A DNA stretch of 64,000 nt, taken from assembly GCA_963738345.1 (NCBI GenBank), contig CAVTWI010000002.1, positions 2,170,001 to 2,234,000 of the forward strand. Direction: 5' to 3'. The position numbers and the translations under genes are program-made. The DNA is from Bog-159 sp963738345 (GTDB lineage Bacteria > Acidobacteriota > Terriglobia > Bryobacterales > Bryobacteraceae). The notes below the pieces were generated by a model. It saw nothing but the letters and a program-made list of their open reading frames with translations, was not told the DNA's origin and did not search any database. Below are positions 1-8,108 of this stretch, in pieces; position 1 is the first letter of the stretch, and every line of letters begins with the position of its first letter.

Positions 1-195
1 AATTGGGGGCAAACCGATTTGTGCAAGAAGGCCAGAGTCTCGCTGGGGACGGTTCAACGCATGGAGGGGTTCGATGGCCCGGTCGGCTCGCGGACGGAAA
101 CGCTCGCGCGTGTCATAAACGTGCTGGAAAAAGCGGGTGTGGAGTTCCTGAACGATGGCAAACCCGGCGTGCGCATGCAGCATTCCCCGAAGTGA
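1..195 (+). CDS. Helix-turn-helix regulator, C-terminal part
   Basis: Reading frame 1 is open from the window edge to the TGA at 193-195. The visible 64 residues have the form of an XRE-type helix-turn-helix: QTDLCKKARVSLGTVQRMEG, then a segment ending LEKAGVEFLNDGKPGVRM. The LEKAGVEFL ending is typical of short single-domain regulators that are common in alphaproteobacteria and their mobile elements. It points towards the leftward operon and ends just before the shared terminator hairpin. The start lies outside the window. Target unknown. Confidence 0.75.
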   Translation, partial: NWGQTDLCKKARVSLGTVQRMEGFDGPVGSRTETLARVINVLEKAGVEFLNDGKPGVRMQHSPK

Positions 196-262
196 TTGGT
201 ACACGTATCAGATTCCGTGGTATTCAAATAAATCCTCGGGACAGCGTGCGCAAGACGTGAAA

Positions 263-288
263 AGGGCCGTCAGTCACCCGACGGCCCT
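263..288 (-). terminator. Terminator of the leftward early operon
   Basis: On the minus strand the arms AGGGCCGTC and GACGGCCCT enclose an 8-nt loop and are followed by TTTT. It sits 25 bp after the stop of the last leftward gene (313-618), so it fits an intrinsic terminator. It also lies downstream of the converging regulator gene ending at 195. Confidence 0.8.
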
Positions 289-312
289 CAGCGTAGTTTC
301 CTTCCGCGAATA

Positions 313-618
313 TTAGCGGCCTTGGCCCTCTGCCTTTGAGCGGCTGAGATCCCGAATCTTAGATGCGGCTTCACGCGCCGTTTCTGCAAGATCAAGGAGA
401 TCGTGACGGCCAAAGCTACTGCCATCCTTGAATTCGCCTTTTTCATCCTGATAGCGAATGGTCGGAGCAGACGCCGTGTAGAAAGTTCCGTTCGAGCCCT
501 CGTTCGGCCAGATCGCGATTTCAACCTTGCCGTTCTTCGCTCTGGCAACCGGCTGTTTCTTTGTGTATTGGCCGCCGTCTGCGGGTGCCTCGGTGCGCTG
601 TGCTTGTGATTGAGCCAT
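313..618 (-). CDS. Conserved hypothetical protein (IWxNE/FGRxDLL family)
   Basis: A protein of 101 residues. The central part reads VEIAIWPNEGSNGTFYTA and later SSFGRHDLLDLAETAREA. This layout (strand with IW.NE, aromatic strand, then FGR-DLL and a helix) recalls a small family seen next to replication and recombination genes on plasmids and phages of proteobacteria; the function is unknown. Start supported by GGAGATTTT before ATG. It is the last gene of the leftward operon. The lysine/arginine-rich tail suggests nucleic-acid contact, but this is inference. Confidence 0.7.
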   Translation of the reverse strand: MAQSQAQRTEAPADGGQYTKKQPVARAKNGKVEIAIWPNEGSNGTFYTASAPTIRYQDEKGEFKDGSSFGRHDLLDLAETAREAASKIRDLSRSKAEGQGR

Positions 619-713
619 AAAATCTCCATTGGTTGTTGTTGGCGGCTAGAGTATAGGCGACCAAATGCAACCTGCAAGCGCATTTTCATGATTGTTAACG
701 CCCGCAAGGTGCA

Positions 714-1579
714 TCAGGCGCGGCTGCGGCCTGTCTGACGGTTCGTCTCGACAAACTGCGCTGCCTTTTGCGCGGTGATGAGAGGGTAGTTCTCGTCCTT
801 TTGCACGTAAACTTTCTCTTGGGCCTTCGGGCTGACCTGCAGGAGCATCGCAGCAATATCTTCGACGGGGTGGCCCCAGGAATAGGCGATCATGCTCCAG
901 TTGTTATCCGCGATACTGCGGTCGGGTTTTCCATTCTTCTGCGGAGCGCGCGATAACTCGATATGCCAGCTGGGCCATTTTTCGGAAGCCCTGCGGGCGG
1001 AAACACGCCGGGGGGCAGGTGCTATATGAACTTCCGGCGCGGCAAGCAGGCGGGCGGCCTCGAGTTTTCTGCCGTCACGACTCGGCCTGGATATGCAGCC
1101 ACTAAAGCCACAGTTGGAAATGCTGGCGCATACTTCTCCTTATAATTGACGGTGCCAGCGACGCGGGTTGCTCCCGATGCCGAAACATCCGCGGCGACGC
1201 CTTTCCTGAGCCTGCGCGCAAGGTCTTTGCCATCCACGCCTGCCACGCCGGAGACGGCAACCCACGCCTGATGGTTGCCCGGACTTGTCGCGAGCGTGAG
1301 AAAGGCGATGCCATGCAGTCGCTCAAGCGCGACGGCATCCAAGTCATCGAGTTGCACCAGCAATACCTCATCGGCCACCGGACGCACGACCAGGCTGTTC
1401 TGCCGCTCGGTCAGTCCGGGCAGCAGCTTCGGCAGCGAATTGCGCAGCTGCGCGGCGGATTGCTGCGGGCGGAAACCACGCTTCTCGCCGTTGATGCCGA
1501 GAAACGTGACATCAAACCGGCGCGCGCCGACGCTCGTGAACGTGTCGAGCATGCGGTAGGCTGCATCGAGATTCTGCAT
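714..1579 (-). pseudogene. RepB-type DNA primase, frameshifted
   Basis: A primase-like protein beginning MQNLDAAYRMLDTF with AAGGAGT seven bases upstream of ATG (1577-1579). Motifs such as VQLDDLDAVALERL, LATSPGNHQAWVAVSG, LARRLRKG and SGATRVAGTVN match the RepB_primase type found on alphaproteobacterial plasmids and phages. The frame ends at 1022, but the neighbouring frame continues with coherent protein (RKLEAARLLAAPE, then RRASEKWPSWHIELSRAP, DNNWSMIAYSWG) to a TGA at 714-716. The switch falls near the A4 run (minus strand) at 1065-1068. One indel, real or a sequencing error, would restore a protein of about 288 residues. The same frame also continues upstream into the recombinase. Confidence 0.75.
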
Positions 1580-2317
1580 ACAAATGACTCCTTCTGTTTT
1601 TGCCCCTCGCCCTGCGTTGGGGGTGAAAACAGAAGGAGTAGCGGCAATTCCGGCATCGTTCAAGGGCTGCATGCGTAGGTCGAAACGGTCGAGCGCGGCG
1701 CTCACGGTGCTTGCATGCCACTTGTTGCCGCGCGACGTGGGAATATTGAGCGCGTTAAGCCTGCTCGCGATGGCACGGAGCGAATAATCGTCCCGGCGCC
1801 AGTCGAGCAGCAATTGCGCGACTTCATCGGATAGCGGAAACCGCTCAAGCGCGGCGCGTGCGCGTGACAATGCTTCCTTATAGTGGGGATTGCCGAGCTT
1901 GACGCCCCGCACTTTTGCCGCCGCAAGCGCTGCTCGCGTGCGCTGGGAAATCATTTCGCGCTCGTGCTCTGCGACGGCGGCGAGGATATGGATGGTGAGA
2001 CGGTTGGCCTGCGGCATGTCCACGGCGACGAACTCAACATCGCTGTTCATCAGGTTGGCGATGAAGGCGACGTTGCGCGCGAGCCGGTCGAGGCGGGCGA
2101 TGAGGAGCACCGCTTTGCTGCGGCGGCATTCATCCAGGGCTGCTGTAAGCTGCGGGCGGTTATCCTTCCGGCCGCTCTCGACTTCCGTGTATTCAGAGAT
2201 GACGTGCCCGCGGTTATGAACGTATCGGGCAACCGCCTCGCGCTGGGCATCCATGCCGAGGCCGGTGAGCCCCTGCTTGTCGGTTGAAACCCGGAAATAA
2301 GTCACGAAGATTTGCAT
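1022..2317 (-). CDS. Serine recombinase, in frame with the primase
   Basis: Residues 1-150 are a resolvase/invertase catalytic domain: YFRVSTDKQG with the catalytic serine at position 11, then VLLIARLDRLARN and AAVAEHEREMISQRTRAAL. Residues 150-225 hold a helix-turn-helix of the kind that ends these enzymes (LRAIASRLNALNIPTSRG). No stop separates this from the primase domain, so the open frame is 431 residues; in relatives I know the two are separate genes. Likely role is resolving multimers or inverting DNA. The internal ATG at 1577-1579 has its own ribosome site, so both a fusion and two proteins are possible. Confidence 0.8.
   Translation of the reverse strand: MQIFVTYFRVSTDKQGLTGLGMDAQREAVARYVHNRGHVISEYTEVESGRKDNRPQLTAALDECRRSKAVLLIARLDRLARNVAFIANLMNSDVEFVAVDMPQANRLTIHILAAVAEHEREMISQRTRAALAAAKVRGVKLGNPHYKEALSRARAALERFPLSDEVAQLLLDWRRDDYSLRAIASRLNALNIPTSRGNKWHASTVSAALDRFDLRMQPLNDAGIAATPSVFTPNAGRGAKTEGVICMQNLDAAYRMLDTFTSVGARRFDVTFLGINGEKRGFRPQQSAAQLRNSLPKLLPGLTERQNSLVVRPVADEVLLVQLDDLDAVALERLHGIAFLTLATSPGNHQAWVAVSGVAGVDGKDLARRLRKGVAADVSASGATRVAGTVNYKEKYAPAFPTVALVAAYPGRVVTAENSRPPACLPRRKFI
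1587..1639 (-). promoter_or_regulatory. Hairpin covering the primase ribosome site
   Basis: A perfect 14-bp inverted repeat, ACTCCTTCTGTTTT at 1587-1600 and its complement at 1626-1639, extended by four further G-C pairs after two mismatches. In the leftward transcript the 3' arm contains AGAAGGAGU, the Shine-Dalgarno sequence of the primase start at 1579. Folding would hide that site; ribosomes coming from the recombinase would open it. Sequence is direct, regulation is inferred. Confidence 0.6.
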
Positions 2318-2417
2318 GCCTTCCTCTCCATAACGTGCGTTATAGGGAAGTACAGCAGCAGAAAGTTGGGGGGAAGACTTGAACGAAGAAATTTCGACGC
2401 TATGATGCCGCGCGCTT

Positions 2418-2561
2418 TTAGACCCAGCGCAAATGTGCAGCGACGAAATCCACAGTCATGGCGATGAGCGCACCGCCTGCGAATAAGGCCACGCAAATTA
2501 TCGAATAGTCCCGCAGCGACTTGAGCAGAATCTTACGCTTCAGGCTGGGCGAGAGGGGCAT
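2418..2561 (-). CDS. Small membrane protein, 47 residues
   Basis: Starts at the ATG at 2559-2561 inside the end of the preceding gene and ends TAA at 2418. Residues 1-17 are basic (PSLKRKILLKSLRDYS) and about 18-38 form one hydrophobic segment (IICVALFAGGALIAMTV). No recognised family. The overlap suggests translational coupling. One of several single-span proteins in this operon, as is usual for phage early regions. Confidence 0.55.
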   Translation of the reverse strand: MPLSPSLKRKILLKSLRDYSIICVALFAGGALIAMTVDFVAAHLRWV

Positions 2562-3045
2562 ACGCGATCAGTTTAGCGCCATCTGCCGCCGCTTCTCCAT
2601 CAGCGCCGGATTCTCCAGCGTGGATTCCGTCACCATGCGCAGCGACGCTCTGCTGGCCAAATCGAAACGCATCATAGGCGGCCTGCGTGGCGCGGTCGGC
2701 GTATTGGCGGATTTCGCAGGGGGACACTGCGCGCGTGATGTCGTAGCCGTTGTCGAGCGCCCATTGCTCGAAGGGTGAGGGGTTGACGTTCATGAGCCCC
2801 TGAGCTTTAATCTTGTCCCGCATAGCAAATAGTTCATCGCCGAGTTTCTCTATCATCTGAGCGAACACAATGATTGCGTGGCGCGGCTTTCGCTTTCCGC
2901 TCCGATTTTGCTCAATAAAGTCCTTGGCGAAGGCATCACAGAAATGAGCGGCATCACTATAGGCAGAGCGCACGGCACCCATGTCGGTCGGGACACGCTG
3001 ATAGTATTCAACTATCCGCCGCTCGCATTCCGTCTGATGATTCAT
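2533..3045 (-). CDS. Phage hypothetical protein, 170 residues
   Basis: The start at 3045 is preferred because AGGAGG lies five bases before ATG. An upstream in-frame ATG at 3078 (11 residues longer) overlaps the previous gene and cannot be excluded. The protein is mostly helical and charged (FAKDFIEQNRSGKRKPRHAI, then AQMIEKLGDELFAMRDKI), followed by an alanine/glycine-rich tail. No recognised domain. It lies between two small membrane protein genes. Confidence 0.65.
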   Translation of the reverse strand: MNHQTECERRIVEYYQRVPTDMGAVRSAYSDAAHFCDAFAKDFIEQNRSGKRKPRHAIIVFAQMIEKLGDELFAMRDKIKAQGLMNVNPSPFEQWALDNGYDITRAVSPCEIRQYADRATQAAYDAFRFGQQSVAAHGDGIHAGESGADGEAAADGAKLIAYAPLAQPEA

Positions 3046-3070
3046 GATTACCTCCTGCGCCTTAGATGTG

Positions 3071-3232
3071 TTACTCATCGCCTTTCACCAATCGACAACA
3101 CCATCCACGATACACAGCCCATAAAAGGGCAGCCGAGGCGCTTAGTAGCCATAAAGCATTGCCTGTCGTGAGTAACATCAACCACGCCCATATTGCGCCA
3201 GTACCGAAGATAACTGCGAATAGCTCTTTCAT
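3071..3232 (-). CDS. Small membrane protein, 53 residues
   Basis: Starts ATG at 3230-3232 overlapping the stop of the preceding gene (ATGA) and ends TAA at 3071. Two hydrophobic stretches are visible, about residues 5-25 (FAVIFGTGAIWAWLMLL) and 28-45 (ALWLLSASAALLWAV), then a basic C terminus. This frame fits the neighbours' overlap pattern better than the competing frame of the same stretch. Function unknown. Confidence 0.6.
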   Translation of the reverse strand: MKELFAVIFGTGAIWAWLMLLTTGNALWLLSASAALLWAVYRGWCCRLVKGDE

Positions 3233-3486
3233 GAGTGACCGCCTTCCGATGCTGGTAATTCGATGTACGTGTAAACCAACTCACTCTGCCTTCTCCCTTG
3301 AAACTTCAAGAATCCTTGAGCGGCGAGGTCATGGCAGATGCGCCGCAACCAGTCATCTCGATAACGAAGGGATACTCGAAATTCACCCTTCGCTCGCGCA
3401 ATAGCGATGATGCGCTCTGGGTCGCTGTCGCGCTTCTTGCGGTCGCGTTCGGCTTGAGCATTGAAATATGTTCTGCCGAATCTCAT
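3229..3486 (-). CDS. Phage hypothetical protein, 85 residues
   Basis: Charged protein with segments FGRTYFNAQAERDRKKRD and RYRDDWLRRICHDLAAQGFL. The second half, with a helix pair then a strand (LVYTYIEL), resembles a small winged-helix fold, but I cannot name a family. Both ends overlap neighbours by the ATGA arrangement, which supports a real gene in a coupled operon. Confidence 0.6.
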   Translation of the reverse strand: MRFGRTYFNAQAERDRKKRDSDPERIIAIARAKGEFRVSLRYRDDWLRRICHDLAAQGFLKFQGRRQSELVYTYIELPASEGGHS

Positions 3487-3674
3487 GAGTTGGCACCATC
3501 TTCCGATTTGGGCGTCTTTTTCGGGTAAGTCTGCTTCAGCAGTGAGGCTATACGCTCATAAAGTTGCTGCATGCGATAGTCACGCGACATATTGCCTCTC
3601 AGCTCCCACGTTATGACCTTGTGCGTCGGGACGCGCCCGTCATCGATGCAGGATATGCAGATTTCCACCTTCAT
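3483..3674 (-). CDS. Phage hypothetical protein, 63 residues
   Basis: A short soluble protein: a strand-rich beginning (MKVEICISCIDDGRVPTHKV) and a helical end (QQLYERIASLLKQTYPKK). Overlaps by ATGA with genes on both sides. No recognised family. Confidence 0.55.
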   Translation of the reverse strand: MKVEICISCIDDGRVPTHKVITWELRGNMSRDYRMQQLYERIASLLKQTYPKKTPKSEDGANS

Positions 3675-4486
3675 GATTGACAGCCTTCTATTTGGTTCAT
3701 TTCAGCTAGAAGTTCATCCAGCACAGCGATATGAGCGCGGCCCCAATTGTAGTAAGAAGCGCCCCACTGATAATTCTCCTCTCCCAAGGGAATCGAATTG
3801 ATGCGCTTAACAAATGCTTCACGGAGGCGAAGTGCTGCACTCGATTCCCGAGCGGGCGCGGCATCTTCTATGCTGTTGATTGCTGCAATTGCCTTACCTT
3901 GCGCCCACGCATTGCTCACATCCATATAAGAGGCGATTTCTTTAAGAGCTTTAAGCGCAACCGATTCCCGCTTGATTTCCCAATGCCGGTACAGCATCCG
4001 ATACGATTGGAAAAACTGCTTTAAATGCGTCCCGGTGAGGTTATAGCTTATGTTAGTGTCCAGATCATCGACGCGGCATCCTGCAAACTGATCAAGCATT
4101 GAGGGAGGGAACGGGCCTTCATCTGGTACAACGTCTGAAATCTCTCCCGCCTGCGCTTCCCGCTTTAGGAACGGTGCTGCAATCGCATATGCCTCATCTG
4201 GCGTCAGATAAAAGTCAGGGTAGGGCTTAAGCTCAACTGAAGCATCGCAAAGCCGCGTATGAAGCTCCTTGTTATCCAACATCTCACCCTGAGAAACACG
4301 TTTGTTCCATGTCTCAATCGCTCTGGGCTGATTACGCTGGCGGCTATCTTGATATAGGCCATCGTTATATTGCGGTGTCGCGCACCCGCACTTCTTGCAC
4401 TGGATGCCATAGCCCTCAAGGGTGCTGCCGTATTCTTCGGCCTCGCCGCCGCAGAACGGGCAACGATTCAATGTTTCCTCGCTCAT
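3671..4486 (-). CDS. Lar-like zinc ribbon protein, 271 residues
   Basis: The first 60 residues carry CPFCGG, a second pair CKKCGC, and AIETWNKR, which is the pattern of the Lar (restriction alleviation) zinc ribbon family often found in phage early operons. The remaining 200 residues are helical and polar and are not part of Lar as I know it; they include an LTPDEAYAIAAPFLKREA stretch. Lar of Rac prophage modulates type I restriction, but many Lar-like ribbons are uncharacterised, so the role here is open. Confidence 0.65.
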   Translation of the reverse strand: MSEETLNRCPFCGGEAEEYGSTLEGYGIQCKKCGCATPQYNDGLYQDSRQRNQPRAIETWNKRVSQGEMLDNKELHTRLCDASVELKPYPDFYLTPDEAYAIAAPFLKREAQAGEISDVVPDEGPFPPSMLDQFAGCRVDDLDTNISYNLTGTHLKQFFQSYRMLYRHWEIKRESVALKALKEIASYMDVSNAWAQGKAIAAINSIEDAAPARESSAALRLREAFVKRINSIPLGEENYQWGASYYNWGRAHIAVLDELLAEMNQIEGCQS

Positions 4487-4944
4487 TTGCCCTCCTGCAT
4501 GGCTGCGATTGCGGCTTTAGCGGCAGGAATATACTCGTGCCAAAGTGCTTTCACCACAGCATCACGATCATCCGCATGCTGGCCGGGGTGATAGGGGTCG
4601 TTCTCACAAAATGCCCGTGCGATGCGCTCCACCATGTCCTGCGACTGGTCGGTGGCGTGCTGGCGGATAAGCTGGTCTATCTCAACAGCAGCCTTTTCGC
4701 AGCTAAGGGGCTTGTCGTGCATAGCTGGAATTGTGAATAGGTATAGGCGGATTGCCTCGATCAGAGTGTGGGTGGAAAGCACCTCTTGGCCTTTTATGCT
4801 GTCCTTTTCAGGAACATCCCCCATTACGCCGATGGCTGCCTTTGCCAAATAGCGCATCTTGTTCTTGCGATTACCATGGTGTACCGCAAGTGTGTCGGCC
4901 TTTTCAATCGCATCCGCGACGCAATCTATCAGCGATTCAGCCAT
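4483..4944 (-). CDS. Phage hypothetical protein, 153 residues
   Basis: A helical protein with two related halves: SLIDCVADAIEKADTL near the start and DMVERIARAFCENDPYHP near residue 105. The second resembles small phage proteins with VERVARAxCEADG. It ends ATGA into the Lar-like gene. Function unknown. Confidence 0.6.
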   Translation of the reverse strand: MAESLIDCVADAIEKADTLAVHHGNRKNKMRYLAKAAIGVMGDVPEKDSIKGQEVLSTHTLIEAIRLYLFTIPAMHDKPLSCEKAAVEIDQLIRQHATDQSQDMVERIARAFCENDPYHPGQHADDRDAVVKALWHEYIPAAKAAIAAMQEGK

Positions 4945-5029
4945 GATGCGCTCCTTGTAGTGCCAAGCAAATTCCGACTAAGCAGCAGGCAAACGCGCTT
5001 GCCAGAAATAGGTGCCAGATAGTTTTCAT
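4937..5029 (-). CDS. Tiny membrane or secreted peptide, 30 residues
   Basis: ATG at 5027-5029 preceded by AAAGGA with good spacing, stop TGA at 4937 inside the start of the next gene. A single hydrophobic stretch (HLFLASAFACCLVGICLAL) covers most of it. It could be a real single-span peptide or a leader that couples translation of the next gene. Confidence 0.45.
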   Translation of the reverse strand: MKTIWHLFLASAFACCLVGICLALQGAHHG

Positions 5030-5093
5030 AATTCGTCCTTTTGTCTACCCCGATAGCCGCCCTCCGTCCAGCGGAGAGCGGCCCGGTTGATGG

Positions 5094-6995
5094 TTAAGCA
5101 GCCTTCTTCTTTGACTTAGCCGGTTTGTTCTGCGGCAGCGTGAACGCCATGCCTTCGGGCAGCCATGTGCGCAAGCGTGTCTCAACTTCCTTGTCGCCGC
5201 TGAACTTCGACGGGTCGGCAAAGGCGCGGTCAAGCTCCTTCACGATGTCGCCCTTTTTGACGTTCCTCCACTTCTCCGCCCATGCCGGACGGAAGACCGT
5301 CGCGCCGACTTCGAGCAACTGGTCGCGCGTGATTTTGCTCAGGAAGTTATCTGCGGTGGGGCGCCAGTATTCCGCGACGCCGGTTGCCGTTAAGGCAAGC
5401 GCGGCATCACAGGCAGAGGCTTTGTCAGGCGAGGCAGGCGCGAGCGCGGGTTCAAGCGTGAGTGCGACGCAGTAGGCGAGGATGGAAGCCTTCTGCGCGG
5501 CGGTGAGCTTGCAGAATGCGGCGAACTGCGCGAGCTGGTCATCGCCGTCCAGCCACTTGAGCGACAGCTTCTCCTTGGCGGCCTCAAGCGCCTTTTCGGC
5601 TGGCGTATCCTTCACCTGCCCCATGATGGGCGTTTTGTCGTGGAAGATAATGTCGATGCCATCCGTGCGGAATTCCTCCGCGATAAGCACGCGCGCCGCA
5701 TTGAACACCAGAAGGTCATAGGCGAGCTCCGGCTTCGATGCCATCGCCACCTCGGCCACCTGCAACCGGAAGGCTTTCAGGGAAAGCAGGAGCGACTGCG
5801 ACATGCCCTTTTCCTCCGGTACGTCGGGCTTGCCGGTGGTCGCCTGCTGCGCCTTGGCAGCTTGTTTCTTCGTCACAAGGCCGCGCACGATTTCAAGCTT
5901 GCCGTTGTAGTTCACGTAGACATACGCGCCCGCGCCCTTCATCTGGTCGGGGTCGTATTTCTCGTAGGTACGAAGCTCGGTCTCTAGCTCGTCGATTTGG
6001 CTCTCGAGAGCATCTAGCTTTTCGCGCAGGGTATCTTCCAGAGCATCGTCGTCCGTCTCATGGAATTCGTTTTCGACTTCCTCATGCTCGGCAACAAGCT
6101 TTTCCAGCTTGTCGGTGAGCTTCTTCGGCGCATCGACCGGCGTTGGTTCAAGCTGGGCGTATTTGCTGGTAAAGCTGTAGCTGTTATCCTCCATCTCGGA
6201 ATGCACCCATTCCCAGCCCTCTGCTTCGACCTTTTCAGCCTCCGCCTTAAGCTTGTCTGCGGCAAGCTGCTGCACCAGCGCGGCGTCATCCAGAAAGCTT
6301 TCTTCGCCGAACAAATCCGACACGAACTTGCCGCCCGCTTTTTCGTAAGCCTCCAAGCCCACGAACGCGGCCAGCTTGCTCTTGGTGCTTAGCTTCTTCT
6401 CCGTCAACTGCCTGCGGATATTGTGCGCGTGCGGATTATCCTTGATGCCCTTGTAGATTTTGCGCTGCGCATTCTGGTCGTCGGTGAGCGTGAAGGCCAT
6501 CACGGCATCGAGCGCAAGCTTACCGGCCCGGTAATCCTTCACGATTTCAGGAGCAACGCGCGCCAGCTTCATCCGCTGCTGGACGTGCTTCTCCGTGACG
6601 CCGAACCGCTCGGCAATCTTCGCGGCAGGCAGCTTGTCCTGCGTCGCAAGCCGGTTAAACGCCTCGAATTCATCGGCCGGATGCATGGCCTGGCGCACGA
6701 CGTTCTCCGCAAGGCTGGCCTCCGTGGCGTTTTCGCCATCGGAAATCGTGCAGGCGACTTTATGGCCTTTCTGGAGCTTGCCGTCCTTCACCAGCGCTTC
6801 ATGCGCCATGAGGCGACGGCCGCCCGCCACCACGTAATAGAATCCGTCATCGGCCTCCGTGACCAGCAGCGGGTTGATGAGTCCGTGCGCAAGGATGGAC
6901 GCCTTGAGCGTATCCAGTGCGCCTTTATCGGCGGTCTTGCGGACATTGTGGGGAGAGGCTTTGAGCTTTTCGATGGAAATCAATTGAGTAGGCAT
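5094..6995 (-). CDS. ParB-domain protein, 633 residues
   Basis: Start chosen at 6995 because AAGGAGA precedes this ATG. Residues 1-110 are a ParB/Srx N-terminal domain: LISIEKLKASPHNVRK, VVAGGRRLMAHEAL, SLAENVVRQAMHPADE. About 115-150 is a helix-turn-helix (KIAERFGVTEKHVQQRMKLA). The remaining 480 residues contain an acidic coiled region (VENEFHETDDDALEDTLREK) and a helical C terminus ending in lysines. It is twice the size of chromosomal ParB. Similar large proteins occur on alphaproteobacterial plasmids and phages with unclear roles; a partition role is not established since a ParA/RHH pair exists elsewhere in the window. Confidence 0.8.
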   Translation of the reverse strand: MPTQLISIEKLKASPHNVRKTADKGALDTLKASILAHGLINPLLVTEADDGFYYVVAGGRRLMAHEALVKDGKLQKGHKVACTISDGENATEASLAENVVRQAMHPADEFEAFNRLATQDKLPAAKIAERFGVTEKHVQQRMKLARVAPEIVKDYRAGKLALDAVMAFTLTDDQNAQRKIYKGIKDNPHAHNIRRQLTEKKLSTKSKLAAFVGLEAYEKAGGKFVSDLFGEESFLDDAALVQQLAADKLKAEAEKVEAEGWEWVHSEMEDNSYSFTSKYAQLEPTPVDAPKKLTDKLEKLVAEHEEVENEFHETDDDALEDTLREKLDALESQIDELETELRTYEKYDPDQMKGAGAYVYVNYNGKLEIVRGLVTKKQAAKAQQATTGKPDVPEEKGMSQSLLLSLKAFRLQVAEVAMASKPELAYDLLVFNAARVLIAEEFRTDGIDIIFHDKTPIMGQVKDTPAEKALEAAKEKLSLKWLDGDDQLAQFAAFCKLTAAQKASILAYCVALTLEPALAPASPDKASACDAALALTATGVAEYWRPTADNFLSKITRDQLLEVGATVFRPAWAEKWRNVKKGDIVKELDRAFADPSKFSGDKEVETRLRTWLPEGMAFTLPQNKPAKSKKKAA

Positions 6996-7014
6996 AGTCG
7001 GTCTCCTTTCATGG

Positions 7015-7155
7015 TTAAGTTGGCGAGTGCCGTTGAGCAGGCGCGGGCGCGCGGTCAAGCGGCTTCTCGGTCTCTGGTGCGGAAACGCTTGACCGCACTA
7101 GCGCACGAAGCCTGCTAGGCACGGAAAGCCAACGACATGAGAGGGGCGCGTTCAT
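7015..7155 (-). CDS. Possible 46-residue peptide
   Basis: An ATG at 7153-7155 overlaps the stop of the DUF1367-type gene (ATGA) and runs to TAA at 7015, filling the gap before the ParB-domain gene. Composition is arginine- and proline-rich with no hydrophobic core, and no family is recognised. The overlap is the only positive evidence. Confidence 0.25.
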   Translation of the reverse strand: MNAPLSCRWLSVPSRLRALVRSSVSAPETEKPLDRAPAPAQRHSPT

Positions 7156-7604
7156 GCGTTGCCAATCCTTGCGGGTGGCGACTCGCCGATCATTTCGTAC
7201 ACCTGGGCCTCAAGGTCTTCGCGCGTGGTGTGCGGCAAGATGCGTGTGATGACCAGCTCCACAACGCGGTCGAAGAACTGCCCGAATGTCGCCTGATCCA
7301 TTTTCGAGAAGGAAATGGAGCGCAGCTTGACGATTTCCCGGTTGCCGATTGTCATCGTGTCGTAGTGACCGATGGCGAGCTTTATGGCGTCGAGCAGGTG
7401 TTCGAGCGTGGGATAGCGGGTCTGGTTCTGGAAGACGATATTGAGCAACGCAAAGAAAAGTCGATGATGTCGGGGGTTTCGCTGGCGGCGGATAGTTGCC
7501 GTCACCACCTCGTCATGCTTCATGGCGGCAATGTGCTGCTCGCTGACGCCGTCAGCGGGGGCGAGCCATTTGCCCTTGCGCATCAATATGATTTCCAGAG
7601 CCAT
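7152..7604 (-). CDS. DUF1367-type phage protein, 150 residues
   Basis: The order MALEIILMRKGKWLAPAD, then DEVVTATIRRQRNPRHHRLF, FALLNIVFQNQ, and IVKLRSISFSKMDQATF follows the DUF1367 family of phage early proteins. These occur in the region of replication and recombination genes in lambdoid phages; no activity is established. It follows the ssDNA-binding-type gene by 12 bp. Confidence 0.7.
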   Translation of the reverse strand: MALEIILMRKGKWLAPADGVSEQHIAAMKHDEVVTATIRRQRNPRHHRLFFALLNIVFQNQTRYPTLEHLLDAIKLAIGHYDTMTIGNREIVKLRSISFSKMDQATFGQFFDRVVELVITRILPHTTREDLEAQVYEMIGESPPARIGNA

Positions 7605-7616
7605 AACTCCATTGAC

Positions 7617-8072
7617 CTAAAAAGGAATCTCATCATCCAGCGGCTTGCCTTCGCCGAGCAGACCAGTCGGGATTTTCGACGGGGCCGCATGAGCTACGGG
7701 AGCTTTGCGGACGTAATCCGTGACGACGTTTTTGTCGGGATACTGCCCGGTCTTATCCTTCTGGATGCCGATTTTTAGCGTGCCGCTCTTGCCGACGAAG
7801 TCCAATGCATCGAGATCGCCGGATTCATACTCGGTAAGAAGGCCGCACGCCTCTGCCGCGTGGCGGAGCTTGCGCGCCATGCTTTCTAGCAGATAGTCGA
7901 AGATGGAGCGGGCATCACCATGCTCATCGAAGATGTTGAGCTTAAGCTCTATCATCTCGTTGTTGGCCCTGCTGATTTTGTTTTCCGCAGAGACGACTTC
8001 AAAGCCGTATTCGCCTCGCGGAAGGAGACCCTCCTCGGCAACTTCCTTTTCGGTTTTCGGTGCAAACTTCAT
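7617..8072 (-). CDS. DUF669-like single-strand binding protein
   Basis: A protein of 151 residues with LLPRGEYGFEVVSAENKISR, GKSGTLKIGIQKDKTGQYPD and a C terminus PLDDEIPF. The acidic-aromatic end is like that of ssDNA-binding proteins, which use it to recruit partners. The family (DUF669-like) is normally coded next to an AAA ATPase or Sak-type annealing protein, as here. Likely role is coating phage single-stranded DNA in recombination or replication. Confidence 0.75.
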   Translation of the reverse strand: MKFAPKTEKEVAEEGLLPRGEYGFEVVSAENKISRANNEMIELKLNIFDEHGDARSIFDYLLESMARKLRHAAEACGLLTEYESGDLDALDFVGKSGTLKIGIQKDKTGQYPDKNVVTDYVRKAPVAHAAPSKIPTGLLGEGKPLDDEIPF

Positions 8073-8108
8073 ACTGCTGGTGCTTTCTGGTGCTGGTGGT
8101 TGAAGGGA

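Noticed and set aside
2302..2496. Minus-strand 64-codon frame after the small membrane protein
   Set aside because: Arg/Cys-rich shadow; the overlapping 47-residue membrane frame fits better.
5094..6995. Calling the large ParB-domain gene the partition partner of ParA
   Set aside because: ParA already has an overlapping RHH partner 41 kb away; large ParB-domain proteins of phages have varied roles.
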